Source: an uncultured Roseovarius sp. (lineage in GTDB: Bacteria; Pseudomonadota; Alphaproteobacteria; Rhodobacterales; Rhodobacteraceae). Taken from it: 45,268 nt of DNA. The position numbers were made by a program, and so were the translations under genes. The stretch lies in contig NZ_CAJXIP010000017.1 of assembly GCF_913054395.1 (NCBI RefSeq), forward strand, positions 1-45,268, written 5' to 3'. Under the pieces are notes generated by a model. It had not been told where the DNA came from. It worked only from the letters and a program-made list of their open reading frames with translations, and did not search any database. Below are positions 1 to 7,265 of this stretch, one piece after another (within the stretch, counting starts at the first letter, position 1; every line of letters begins with the position of its first letter).

Positions 1-191
1 CCGAGCTTGTCGCCGAAATAGTAATAGATCATGCGCTTGGATGTGCGGGTGCGGGCCGCGATTCTGTCTACCCTTGCGCCTGATAGTCCGTGTTCGGCGA
101 ATTCTGTCACGGCCACCGCAAGGATGTCCCGCTGCACTGCTTCAGGATCCTGTTTCCAGCTGCGTTTTTCCTCTTGGTTTTTTGTCGTCAT
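1..191 (-). CDS. TetR-family transcriptional regulator, N-terminal part (cut by window edge)
   Basis: The minus strand opens with ATG at 191 and runs off the window start, giving 63 residues. They form a typical TetR N-terminal DNA-binding domain: an alpha-helical lead, then AVTEFAEHGLSGARVDRIAA and the recognition helix region TSKRMIYYYFGDKLG. The ligand-binding domain lies outside the window. The gene points away from the quinate/shikimate-type operon that starts at 312, with about 120 bases between them, so it is the likely local repressor or activator of that operon. The family assignment is firm from the HTH. The effector (quinate, shikimate or a product) is inference only. Confidence 0.85.
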   Translation of the reverse strand, partial: MTTKNQEEKRSWKQDPEAVQRDILAVAVTEFAEHGLSGARVDRIAARTRTSKRMIYYYFGDKL

Positions 192-246
192 GCGGCCTCC
201 TTGGTTTCTTATAACACGGGATAATTAACCGGCCAGAACAATTGCC

Positions 247-279
247 TTGACCAAATATACCAACTGGTTCATTTTGAAC
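247..279 (+). promoter_or_regulatory. Candidate promoter and operator of the quinate/shikimate-type operon
   Basis: The intergenic space between the TetR gene and the operon holds a TTGACC -35-like hexamer at 247-252. After a 17-base spacer comes a weak -10-like CATTTT at 270-275. The inverted repeat GTTCA-TTT-TGAAC at 267-279 covers that -10. A repressor bound there would block the operon. The promoter match is modest, so this is a candidate only. Confidence 0.35.
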
Positions 280-311
280 GGATCACGCGGAAGGGGGAGG
301 TCTGCTGGCAT

Positions 312-1217
312 ATGGGTACCGTGCGCAGGCAGGATGGTCAGGCGACGACCCCGCGCAGGGGGCTGTTACGCTTGGGCCTTGTCGGGCGTGGCATCGCCCT
401 GTCGCGCACGCCGGCAATGCATGAGTCCGAAGCATCGGCGCAGGGCTTGACCTGTCGCTACGACTTGTTGGACACGGATATGGAAGTATCTGCAACGCTG
501 CACGACATCCTCGATCAGACAGAGGCGGAGGGTTTCGCCGGTCTCAATGTTACCTACCCCTACAAGCAGCAGGTCATGCCGTTGCTGCATGAGCTTTCGG
601 ACGCCGCCCGTCAGGTTGGCGCGGTCAACACGGTCGTCTTTCGCGACGGCAGGCGGTTTGGTCACAACACGGATTTTCGCGGATTTGCCGATAGCTTTGG
701 TGCGGGCTTGCCCGATGCCGATCTTGGCGCCGTCCTTTTGATCGGCGCGGGCGGGGCGGGTGCCGCCGTCGGGCATGCATTGCGAGGCCTTGGCGCGGGG
801 CGTATCCTGGTGCATGACACGCATATTGCTGCCGCCGAAGAACTGGCTGCAAGTCTCCGGGTCTCCGGCGGGCATGCCGAGGCGGTAGAGGATGTCTTGG
901 CGGCGTCTGCCAAGGTTGCCGGACTGGTCAACGCCACTCCGGTTGGCATGGCCAAGCTGCCTGGGCTGCCGATCCCCGCCGCAGCGCTGGAAACGCGCCA
1001 TTGGGTGGCCGATATCATCTATTTTCCCCTCGAAACCGAACTGTTGCGCCGCGCGCGCGCCATCGGCTGTCCTACGCTTGGCGGCGAGGGGATGGCCGTG
1101 TTGCAGGCGGTTCGCGCGTTTGAGTTGTTCACCGGCCGGCCTGCCAATGCCGGGCGGATGTGCGCCACCTTCCGCAGTTTCGACCCGGAGGAGGCGAAGG
1201 CACGCGGGGAAGCATAA
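312..1217 (+). CDS. Shikimate/quinate dehydrogenase family protein (AroE-like)
   Basis: A 301-residue protein of the shikimate dehydrogenase family, which interconverts shikimate and 3-dehydroshikimate (or quinate and 3-dehydroquinate) with NAD(P). The N-terminal substrate domain has LSRTPAMHE in place of the usual SxSP loop, NVTYPYK with the conserved Lys, and NTDFRGF with the catalytic Asp. A Rossmann domain begins at LLIGAGGAGAA near residue 143. An SRTPAMHE-type loop recalls catabolic quinate/shikimate dehydrogenases more than biosynthetic AroE, though I cannot test that here. The ATG at 312 lies about 11 bases after a purine-rich AGGGGGAGG. It is the first gene of an operon with a TRAP transporter and a dehydroquinase, which supports a catabolic role. 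The coenzyme preference cannot be read with confidence. Confidence 0.85.
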   Translation: MGTVRRQDGQATTPRRGLLRLGLVGRGIALSRTPAMHESEASAQGLTCRYDLLDTDMEVSATLHDILDQTEAEGFAGLNVTYPYKQQVMPLLHELSDAARQVGAVNTVVFRDGRRFGHNTDFRGFADSFGAGLPDADLGAVLLIGAGGAGAAVGHALRGLGAGRILVHDTHIAAAEELAASLRVSGGHAEAVEDVLAASAKVAGLVNATPVGMAKLPGLPIPAAALETRHWVADIIYFPLETELLRRARAIGCPTLGGEGMAVLQAVRAFELFTGRPANAGRMCATFRSFDPEEAKARGEA

Positions 1218-1273
1218 TATAAAATTTTCAAGATCCACTTTGAAGAACAGGTCAACCAAAAGGGAGGAAACCA

Positions 1274-2266
1274 ATGACACACTTAACCCGCCGCACCGCA
1301 ATTGCGGCTGCAATCGCCGCGACGACCGCACTCGCGTTACCGGGTGCATCGCTGGCACAAGACAAGCCGGTGCTGCGTTTCAGCTCGGTCGTTTCGGAAA
1401 ACGATATTCGCGCCGAGGCCTTTGCCGAAATCGCCGCGGCCGTGTCGGATACGTTCGACTTTCAGGTTTTCAACGGTGCAACGTTGGTCAAGCAAGGGAC
1501 CGAGATGACCTCGATCCAGCGCGGCAACCTTGAAATGGGGCTGATCGCGCCGCAGGCCATCGCGGAGCAGATCCCCGAATGGTCCATCGTGACCTCGGCC
1601 TATTTGTTCAGCGATGCCGCCCATCTGAAAGCCACGTTCGACAGCGAAGTCGGGGATCAGCTTAAACAGATGGCGGCAGATGCCGGCATTCACGTTCTCG
1701 CACCGGTCTATTTCGGTACCCGTCAGGTCAACCTTGCACCCGATAAGGAAATCATGACGCCGGAGGATCTTAGTGGTGTGACCTTGCGCATGCCGGGCGG
1801 AGAAGCCTGGCAGTTCCTTGGCGAAGCCATCGGGGCCAACCCGACCCCGCTGGCCTATGCAGAGGTATACACCGCATTGCAGACCGGGGCCATCGACGGT
1901 CAGGACAACCCGCTGCCGAACGACTACAACATGAAGTTCTACGAGGTGACGAGCCAGATCGTCCTGACCGGGCACCTGATCGGCTTTGACGTGATCGGGA
2001 TAGGCAAGGAGCTGTGGGACAGTTTCTCGCCCGAACAGCAGCAAACGCTGCAATCGGCCGTCGATACGGCAATCGCAAAGAGCACGCAGCGCCACCTTGA
2101 CCGTGAAGCGGAGCTTGTACAGTTCTTCAAGGATCAGGGCTTGAAGGTTTATGAGCCCGACCGGATCGCTTTCCGTGACCATGCCCAGAAGAAATATCTC
2201 GAATCGGACTTTGCCAAAAGCTGGCCTGAGGGCATGATCGAAGCAATCAACGCGCTGGCGAAGTAA
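1274..2266 (+). CDS. dctP: TRAP transporter periplasmic solute-binding protein (DctP family)
   Basis: A 330-residue DctP-family extracytoplasmic binding protein. It starts with a Sec-type signal peptide (MTHLTRRTAIAAA, hydrophobic core, cleavage near ASLAQ). The family hallmark follows around residues 170-215: a LRMPGG segment carrying the Arg that usually salt-bridges a substrate carboxylate, then YTALQTGAIDGQDNP. An AGGGAGG ribosome site precedes ATG 1274. It sits between the shikimate/quinate dehydrogenase-like gene and DctQM. From that context it probably captures a cyclic hydroxy acid such as quinate or shikimate. The family is certain; the ligand is inference. Confidence 0.93.
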   Translation: MTHLTRRTAIAAAIAATTALALPGASLAQDKPVLRFSSVVSENDIRAEAFAEIAAAVSDTFDFQVFNGATLVKQGTEMTSIQRGNLEMGLIAPQAIAEQIPEWSIVTSAYLFSDAAHLKATFDSEVGDQLKQMAADAGIHVLAPVYFGTRQVNLAPDKEIMTPEDLSGVTLRMPGGEAWQFLGEAIGANPTPLAYAEVYTALQTGAIDGQDNPLPNDYNMKFYEVTSQIVLTGHLIGFDVIGIGKELWDSFSPEQQQTLQSAVDTAIAKSTQRHLDREAELVQFFKDQGLKVYEPDRIAFRDHAQKKYLESDFAKSWPEGMIEAINALAK

Positions 2267-2285
2267 CTCGCCGATCAAACTGCCT

Positions 2286-2309
2286 CGGCGGGCCCTTCGG
2301 GGCTCGTCG
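2286..2309 (+). promoter_or_regulatory. Intercistronic stem-loop between dctP and dctQ
   Basis: A 10-bp stem (CGGCGGGCCC paired with GGGCTCGTCG, two G-U pairs) closed by a TTCG tetraloop lies in the 61-base gap between dctP and dctQ. No T-run follows. It therefore looks like an mRNA-stabilising or partial attenuating hairpin that would raise binding-protein levels over the membrane subunits. Confidence 0.55.
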
Positions 2310-2327
2310 ACCCACCGGAAAGTAACG

Positions 2328-2852
2328 ATGACCCCTGCATCCCGATTTGCCTCCAGGGCCCGGGCTTTGGCCGAAGCGGTTCCTGCCATACTCCTGGCGA
2401 TGATGTTCGTATCCTTTATCATTCAGGTGTTCATGCGCTATGTCGTCGGAAGCCCTGTCGGGTGGACTGTCGAGGTCTGCGTCATGGCGTGGCTCTGGAT
2501 TCTCTTGTGGGGACAATCCGTATCGGCCCGCGAAGAGGACGAGATTCGTTTTGACATTCTCTACGGCGCTGTCTCGCCGCAATGGCGCCGTCGGTTTCGG
2601 TTGACCTTTTCGGTGCTCCTGGTGGGCATCTATGCATGGTCTCTGCCCGCTCTGTGGGATTTCGTCACTTTCATGAAGATCCAGAAGACGACATACCTCG
2701 ATATCCGCTTCAACTGGGTCTATTCCATTGCGATCCTGTTTTCGGTCGCCTCCATTCTGCGCTATCTCCGTATCTTCTGGGCATCAGCGCGTGGAAGCGG
2801 TGAACCGAAAGACGGGACGGATACCGTGACGCGCGCGGACTTCAACGCATGA
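2328..2852 (+). CDS. dctQ: TRAP transporter small permease subunit (DctQ family)
   Basis: A 174-residue protein with four predicted membrane helices, the usual DctQ size and topology. It contains the family pattern of a hydrophobic start (LAEAVPAILLAMMFVSFIIQVFMRY), then VGWTVEVCVMAWLWILLWG and a REEDEIRFDIL stretch. It pairs with DctM to form the membrane complex that receives substrate from DctP. A GGAAAG lies just before the ATG. Its 3' end overlaps dctM by four bases (ATGA), implying translational coupling. Its substrate is whatever the neighbouring DctP binds, probably a quinate/shikimate-like acid. Confidence 0.9.
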   Translation: MTPASRFASRARALAEAVPAILLAMMFVSFIIQVFMRYVVGSPVGWTVEVCVMAWLWILLWGQSVSAREEDEIRFDILYGAVSPQWRRRFRLTFSVLLVGIYAWSLPALWDFVTFMKIQKTTYLDIRFNWVYSIAILFSVASILRYLRIFWASARGSGEPKDGTDTVTRADFNA

Positions 2853-4144
2853 GCTGGGAATTCTACCTCACAGTCGCGGCCATCATCCTGACCGCCCTGA
2901 TCGGCCTGCCGATCGGGCATGCCATGCTGGCCTCTTCCGTGTTCTACCTGCTGTTGCAGGGACAGGACATGTCCATCGCCTTCGAGCAGATGCTGACCGG
3001 GCTCTACGGCTCTTACGTGCTGCTGGCGATTCCGCTTTTCATTTTTGCGGCCGACCTGATGAATGTCGGATCGCTCTCCGACCGCCTGCTGGATTTCTGC
3101 AAGGCACTGGTCGGCCGGTTCCGCGGCGGGCTAGGGCATGTCAACGTGGTCTCGTCGCTGATCTTTTCCGGCATGTCGGGCTCGGCTATCGCAGATGCGG
3201 TGGGGATGGGGCGGATCATCATCAACCTGATGACCAAGGACGGCAAGTATCCCGGCGCCTACGCCGGGGCGATTACCGCCGCTTCGGCGATCATCGGGCC
3301 GATCATACCTCCGTCGATTCCGATGGTCCTTTTCGCGCTGGTGTCGGACACCTCGATCGGCTTCCTGTTTCTCGCGGGGGTCGCACCGGGCCTGATCCTC
3401 GGCGTGCTTCTTATGGCGACGAATGCCTGGCAGGCCCGGGTGCACAATTATCCGGTCGAAGAGCCTGTGCCATTGCGCGAACTACCGCAGATCACCTTGA
3501 GGGCCATTCCCGCGCTCCTGATGCCGGTCATCCTGTTGGTGGGCATCTATGGCGGTATCACAACCCCGACCGAGGCGGCGGCGCTTGCCGCGCTTTATGC
3601 CTTTGTCGTCTCTACGGTCTTTTACCGTTCGGTCAGTCTGCGGGAGGCATATGACACTGTTCGCTTGTCCGCCAAGGCGACCGCGTCGGTGGGTTTCCTT
3701 ATCGCCGGTGCGCTCGCGTTCAATTATGTCGTGACCATTGAACAGGTTCCGAATGTCATTCGTGCGGCCTTGTCGGGCGTGGAACTGTCGCGGATCGGTT
3801 TCCTGTTGTTGGTGAACGCGATGCTTCTGGTACTGGGATGCCTGCTTGAAGCGAATGCCATCCTTCTGGTGATCGTACCGATCTTCCTGCCCACCGCGGT
3901 CGCTTTGGGGGTGGACCCCGTGCATTTCGGAGTAATCGTAGTCGTCAACACGATGATTGGCCTGGCGACACCGCCCTATGGCTTGCTCCTTTTTGTTGTT
4001 ACTTCGATTACGCGCGCGCCGATCCGGGACACGATCCGCCACCTGCTACCGTTCCTCGCGCTGATGATCGCGGGGCTTCTCATCATAACCCTCTTGCCTG
4101 ACATCGTCCTGTGGTTGCCCCGCCTCTACGGGTACACGGGTTGA
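2849..4144 (+). CDS. dctM: TRAP transporter large permease subunit (DctM family)
   Basis: A 431-residue, highly hydrophobic DctM protein of normal family length with about 12 predicted helices. Family signatures are visible: ALIGLPIGHAMLASSVFYLL at the N-terminus, LIFSGMSGSAIADAVGMG near residue 105, ASAIIGPIIPPSIPMVLF near 145 and GGITTPTEAAALAALYA near 235. It is the Na+-driven transport subunit of the inner-membrane TRAP complex. The gene overlaps dctQ by four bases and is followed 15 bases later by the dehydroquinase. The three TRAP genes thus sit inside a catabolic operon rather than beside it. Confidence 0.94.
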   Translation: MSWEFYLTVAAIILTALIGLPIGHAMLASSVFYLLLQGQDMSIAFEQMLTGLYGSYVLLAIPLFIFAADLMNVGSLSDRLLDFCKALVGRFRGGLGHVNVVSSLIFSGMSGSAIADAVGMGRIIINLMTKDGKYPGAYAGAITAASAIIGPIIPPSIPMVLFALVSDTSIGFLFLAGVAPGLILGVLLMATNAWQARVHNYPVEEPVPLRELPQITLRAIPALLMPVILLVGIYGGITTPTEAAALAALYAFVVSTVFYRSVSLREAYDTVRLSAKATASVGFLIAGALAFNYVVTIEQVPNVIRAALSGVELSRIGFLLLVNAMLLVLGCLLEANAILLVIVPIFLPTAVALGVDPVHFGVIVVVNTMIGLATPPYGLLLFVVTSITRAPIRDTIRHLLPFLALMIAGLLIITLLPDIVLWLPRLYGYTG

Positions 4145-4159
4145 TACCGGAGAATTCAA

Positions 4160-4600
4160 ATGACCAATACCATCCTTGTCATCAACGGACCGAACCTTGA
4201 TATGCTGGGCACCCGGCAACCAGAGGTTTACGGCTATGACACTCTGGCCGATGTAGAGGCGCTATGCCGCAGGATTGGCAAGGAAGAGGGCGTCGAAATC
4301 GACTTTCGCCAAAGTGACAGCGAGGCGGAAATCATGGGCTGGATCAAACAGGCCCGCGGCACCGCTGCCGGCCTGCTGATCAATCCGGCCGGGTTCACAT
4401 CGACATCAATTGCGATCCTCGACAGCTTGCTGATCTATGAGGGCCCGATCATCGAGGTGCATATCTCGCCGCTGTTCCGGCGAGACGAGTTTCGCCACCT
4501 TTCCTATGTCTCCAAGGCCGCGACGGCCAAGATCGAGGGGTTTGGAATTCGCGGTTATGACTTTGCCATTCGCAAACTGGCCGAGTTGGCGCGGGGCTAG
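4160..4600 (+). CDS. aroQ: Type II 3-dehydroquinate dehydratase
   Basis: A 146-residue protein, normal length for type II dehydroquinases, which convert 3-dehydroquinate to 3-dehydroshikimate. Family motifs: NGPNLDMLGTRQPEVYG (with the Arg and catalytic Tyr), FRQSDSEAEIMGWI, INPAGFTSTSIA, EVHISPLFRRDEFRHLSYVS and GFGIRGYDFA. Two positions differ from the usual family pattern. The loop normally written (Y/F)THTS reads FTSTS, so its His is Ser. The motif EVHxSN reads EVHISP. As the last gene of a dehydrogenase-TRAP operon it is probably the catabolic enzyme of quinate use rather than the aromatic biosynthesis copy. A GGAG ribosome site precedes ATG 4160. Confidence 0.9.
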   Translation: MTNTILVINGPNLDMLGTRQPEVYGYDTLADVEALCRRIGKEEGVEIDFRQSDSEAEIMGWIKQARGTAAGLLINPAGFTSTSIAILDSLLIYEGPIIEVHISPLFRRDEFRHLSYVSKAATAKIEGFGIRGYDFAIRKLAELARG

Positions 4601-4726
4601 ACCTTAGCCGTACCGTCCGGTTGCCAGCAAAGGCGCGCGAAACGTTCAAAGATCGAGGCCGTAGAGCGCGGGTTGGGGAGCCATGCAGTGGACTCCAAAG
4701 GGGGTTTATCTTGAGACGCCCTGAAT

Positions 4727-5629
4727 TCAGACAAAGAAGCGTTTGCTGTTGCGCACTATGTGGTCGACGAACAATCGCACCTTTGGGTCCTGGAGCTTTT
4801 TGTGCGGATATAGACAGCCGAAGATCGTAGGCATCGGAGGGCTGTGCGGGAGCACTTCAACAAGGCTCCCCGTTTCCAGATGTTTGCGTACATCAAATCG
4901 CGGTTTATTCACAATGCCCCGCCCGGCCAGCGCCCAATCCGTCAGGACATCGCCGTCGTCGGCGTCATACCTGCCCCGAACCTCCAGTTTCCTGGGGCCC
5001 ATATCGGTCTGAACGGTCCAGAAATATTCAGGAGATCCCGGAAATCGCAACAACAGGCAATTGTGCCTGGCGTCCAGCAAGTCATCCGGCGTAGTTGGCG
5101 TACCACAGCGCGACAGGTACTCGGGGGAGGCACAGAGGACCCGCTCGCAATCCGCGATTTTCCGTAGCTTCATAGTGGAGTCACCGGGGTCTCCGACAAA
5201 AAAGGCGATGTCCAGCCCGTCGGCCATGATGTCAACCTTGCGGTCCGACAGGCGCATCCGAATCTCGGTATCCGGATAGGTTTCGGAATATTCCGGCACC
5301 AAAGGCGCCACGATTCGGCGTCCAACCCCAAGAGGGGCCGTGATACGCAGGACGCCGCGCGGTGCCTCGGAAAAACTCGCGACTCGGGCTTCGGCATTGT
5401 CCAGTGCCTGCAATACGGCTCTTGCCTCATCGTAGAATACCGTGCCGACCTCGGTCGGGGTCATGGAGCGTGTCGTTCGGTTGAAAAGACGCACGCCTAG
5501 ATGTTTCTCTAGCTCTTTCAAGCGTTTGCTTGCGACTGCGGGCGTCAGTCTCAGGTCGCGGCCACCCGAAGTAATGCTGCCAAGCTCCATCACGCGGACA
5601 AAGATACGCAAGCTTTCGATGTTGGGCAT
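4727..5629 (-). CDS. LysR-family transcriptional regulator of the purine operon
   Basis: A 300-residue LysR regulator. The N-terminal winged HTH is clear (MPNIESLRIFVRV, TPAVASKRLKELEKHLGVRLF, NRTTRSMTPTEVG). The substrate-binding domain begins near residue 90 (GVLRITAPLGVGRR) and fits the CrgA/AaeR-like subgroup. I chose ATG 5629 because an AAGGGGGG site lies 6 bases upstream on the minus strand; a longer reading would need a TTG at 5659 with no such site. It is divergent from xdhA with about 156 bases between, so it probably controls the xanthine dehydrogenase genes. A purine or urate effector is inference. Confidence 0.88.
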   Translation of the reverse strand: MPNIESLRIFVRVMELGSITSGGRDLRLTPAVASKRLKELEKHLGVRLFNRTTRSMTPTEVGTVFYDEARAVLQALDNAEARVASFSEAPRGVLRITAPLGVGRRIVAPLVPEYSETYPDTEIRMRLSDRKVDIMADGLDIAFFVGDPGDSTMKLRKIADCERVLCASPEYLSRCGTPTTPDDLLDARHNCLLLRFPGSPEYFWTVQTDMGPRKLEVRGRYDADDGDVLTDWALAGRGIVNKPRFDVRKHLETGSLVEVLPHSPPMPTIFGCLYPHKKLQDPKVRLFVDHIVRNSKRFFV

Positions 5630-5673
5630 TTGTCGCCCCCCTTTGCCCGAAGTATGCAAAACGACCGATTCAT

Positions 5674-5692
5674 TTTCAACGTTTTGTTGAAA
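5674..5692. promoter_or_regulatory. Inverted repeat between lysR and xdhA, candidate LysR binding site
   Basis: TTTCAAC and GTTGAAA form perfect 7-bp arms separated by GTTTT. The 19-bp element is centrally placed in the divergent promoter region, 45 bases from the lysR start and 94 bases from xdhA. Its size and symmetry suit a LysR dimer box. No binding data are available from sequence alone. Confidence 0.5.
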
Positions 5693-5785
5693 GAATTTTC
5701 TGTTTGCAGCGATTTTTCGACGGAATACTTGTGTCTATGGTCGTTTCCAACATCACAGGCCGGACCTGGCGATTGGGAGGCAACC

Positions 5786-7249
5786 ATGACCTATCGACGT
5801 GACATTCGTTTTGTTCTCAACGGCACCAACGTGTCGGTGCCCACCGTTGCGGCCAGTCAGACACTTTTGGATTTTCTGCGGCTTGAACGCCGCCTGACCG
5901 GTACGAAGGAAGGCTGCGCAGAGGGCGATTGCGGGGCGTGCACCGTTCTGGTTGGGCGTCTTGGCGAGGCGGGGCTTGTGTATGAGCCGGTCAATGCCTG
6001 CATCCGGTTTCTGGCTTCGGTCAACGGCTGCCACGTGGTCACGGTTGAACATCTCTCCGGCCCGAACGGGCGGCTGCATCCGGTACAGGAGGCGATGGTT
6101 GACTATAATGGCAGCCAATGCGGTTTCTGCACACCCGGCTTTGTCATGTCGCTCTATGCGCTTTGGATGCAGACACCCGAACCCACCGTGGGCGAGGTTG
6201 AAACGGCGTTGCAGGGGAACCTGTGCCGTTGCACCGGCTACGAACCAATCGTCAAGGCGGCGGTTGCCGTGTCCCGTTATGGCACGCCTGCGTCGGATTA
6301 CCTGAACACGGAGCGTGAAACGATGGCAACGCGCCTGAAGGCGCTTCAGGACAATCAGCGCATCGTGTCCGGCCCTGATGACAACCTGAGCATCGTCCCC
6401 GCCGACCTGGATGATCTGGCAGAGTGCCTGCTGACCTACCCGAACGCGACCATCGTGGCGGGGGCAACCGATGTGGGTCTTTGGGTGACGAAATTTCTGC
6501 GCAACATCGGACCGGCGATCTTCACCGGTCATTTGAACGAGATGAAAACAGTTGAACGACAGGGCTCTCTCCTCAAGATCGGGGCCGGCGCGAGCTATTC
6601 CGATTGCCAATCCCTCCTGTCAAAGCACCTGCCGCACCTGATCCCGTACTGGGGCCGCATAGCGGGGTGGCAGGTGCGGAATATGGGCACCGTGGGTGGC
6701 AATATCGCCAACGGGTCCCCCATCGGGGACACACCCCCGGCGCTTATCGCGCTTGGGGCCGAGATCACACTCCGGCACGGAAACGCGCGACGCAGCCTGC
6801 CATTGCAGGCGTTTTTCATCGACTACGGCAAGCAGGATCTCGCGCCGGGCGAGTTTGTCGAGAGCATTCAGGTGCCCTTGCCCGGCCCTGATGATCTGGA
6901 CGCCGCCTACAAGATCTCAAAACGGCGGGACGAGGATATCTCTTCGGTGGCCGTTGGTATCCATATGACGGTGACGGATGATGTGATCCGCAAGGCCCGC
7001 ATTGCCTTTGGCGGCATGGCGGCGACACCAAGGCGCGCTATGGCGGCCGAAGCGGCGCTCAACGGCCAGCGTTGGACAAAAGAGAATTTTGAGGCCGCCG
7101 CAGAGGCATTGGCAAGCGATTTCTTACCGCTCACGGATTGGCGCGCGTCGTCCGAGTACCGGATGCTCGCCGCCCAGAACCTGTTGCGCCGCTTTTACCT
7201 GGAGCAGGACGCGCAGACAGACTTTCCCGCCCAACTCGCCATCGCTTAA
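5786..7249 (+). CDS. xdhA: Xanthine dehydrogenase small subunit (2Fe-2S and FAD)
   Basis: A 487-residue XdhA, the electron-transfer subunit of bacterial xanthine dehydrogenase. The N-terminal plant-type [2Fe-2S] cluster is held by C44, C49, C52 (GCAEGDCGAC) and C72. The second cluster uses C112, C115 (CGFC) and C147, C149 (LCRC). The FAD domain starts near residue 190, with TIVAGATDVGLWVTK and GTVGGNIANGSPIGD. I place the start at ATG 5786, which has GGGAGG just upstream; an upstream in-frame extension to 5630 lies in the divergent promoter and is not protein-like. It is followed by xdhB after a 16-base gap. Together XdhAB oxidise hypoxanthine to xanthine to urate with NAD+. Confidence 0.95.
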   Translation: MTYRRDIRFVLNGTNVSVPTVAASQTLLDFLRLERRLTGTKEGCAEGDCGACTVLVGRLGEAGLVYEPVNACIRFLASVNGCHVVTVEHLSGPNGRLHPVQEAMVDYNGSQCGFCTPGFVMSLYALWMQTPEPTVGEVETALQGNLCRCTGYEPIVKAAVAVSRYGTPASDYLNTERETMATRLKALQDNQRIVSGPDDNLSIVPADLDDLAECLLTYPNATIVAGATDVGLWVTKFLRNIGPAIFTGHLNEMKTVERQGSLLKIGAGASYSDCQSLLSKHLPHLIPYWGRIAGWQVRNMGTVGGNIANGSPIGDTPPALIALGAEITLRHGNARRSLPLQAFFIDYGKQDLAPGEFVESIQVPLPGPDDLDAAYKISKRRDEDISSVAVGIHMTVTDDVIRKARIAFGGMAATPRRAMAAEAALNGQRWTKENFEAAAEALASDFLPLTDWRASSEYRMLAAQNLLRRFYLEQDAQTDFPAQLAIA

Positions 7250-7265
7250 GACAAGGAGCCGAGAG

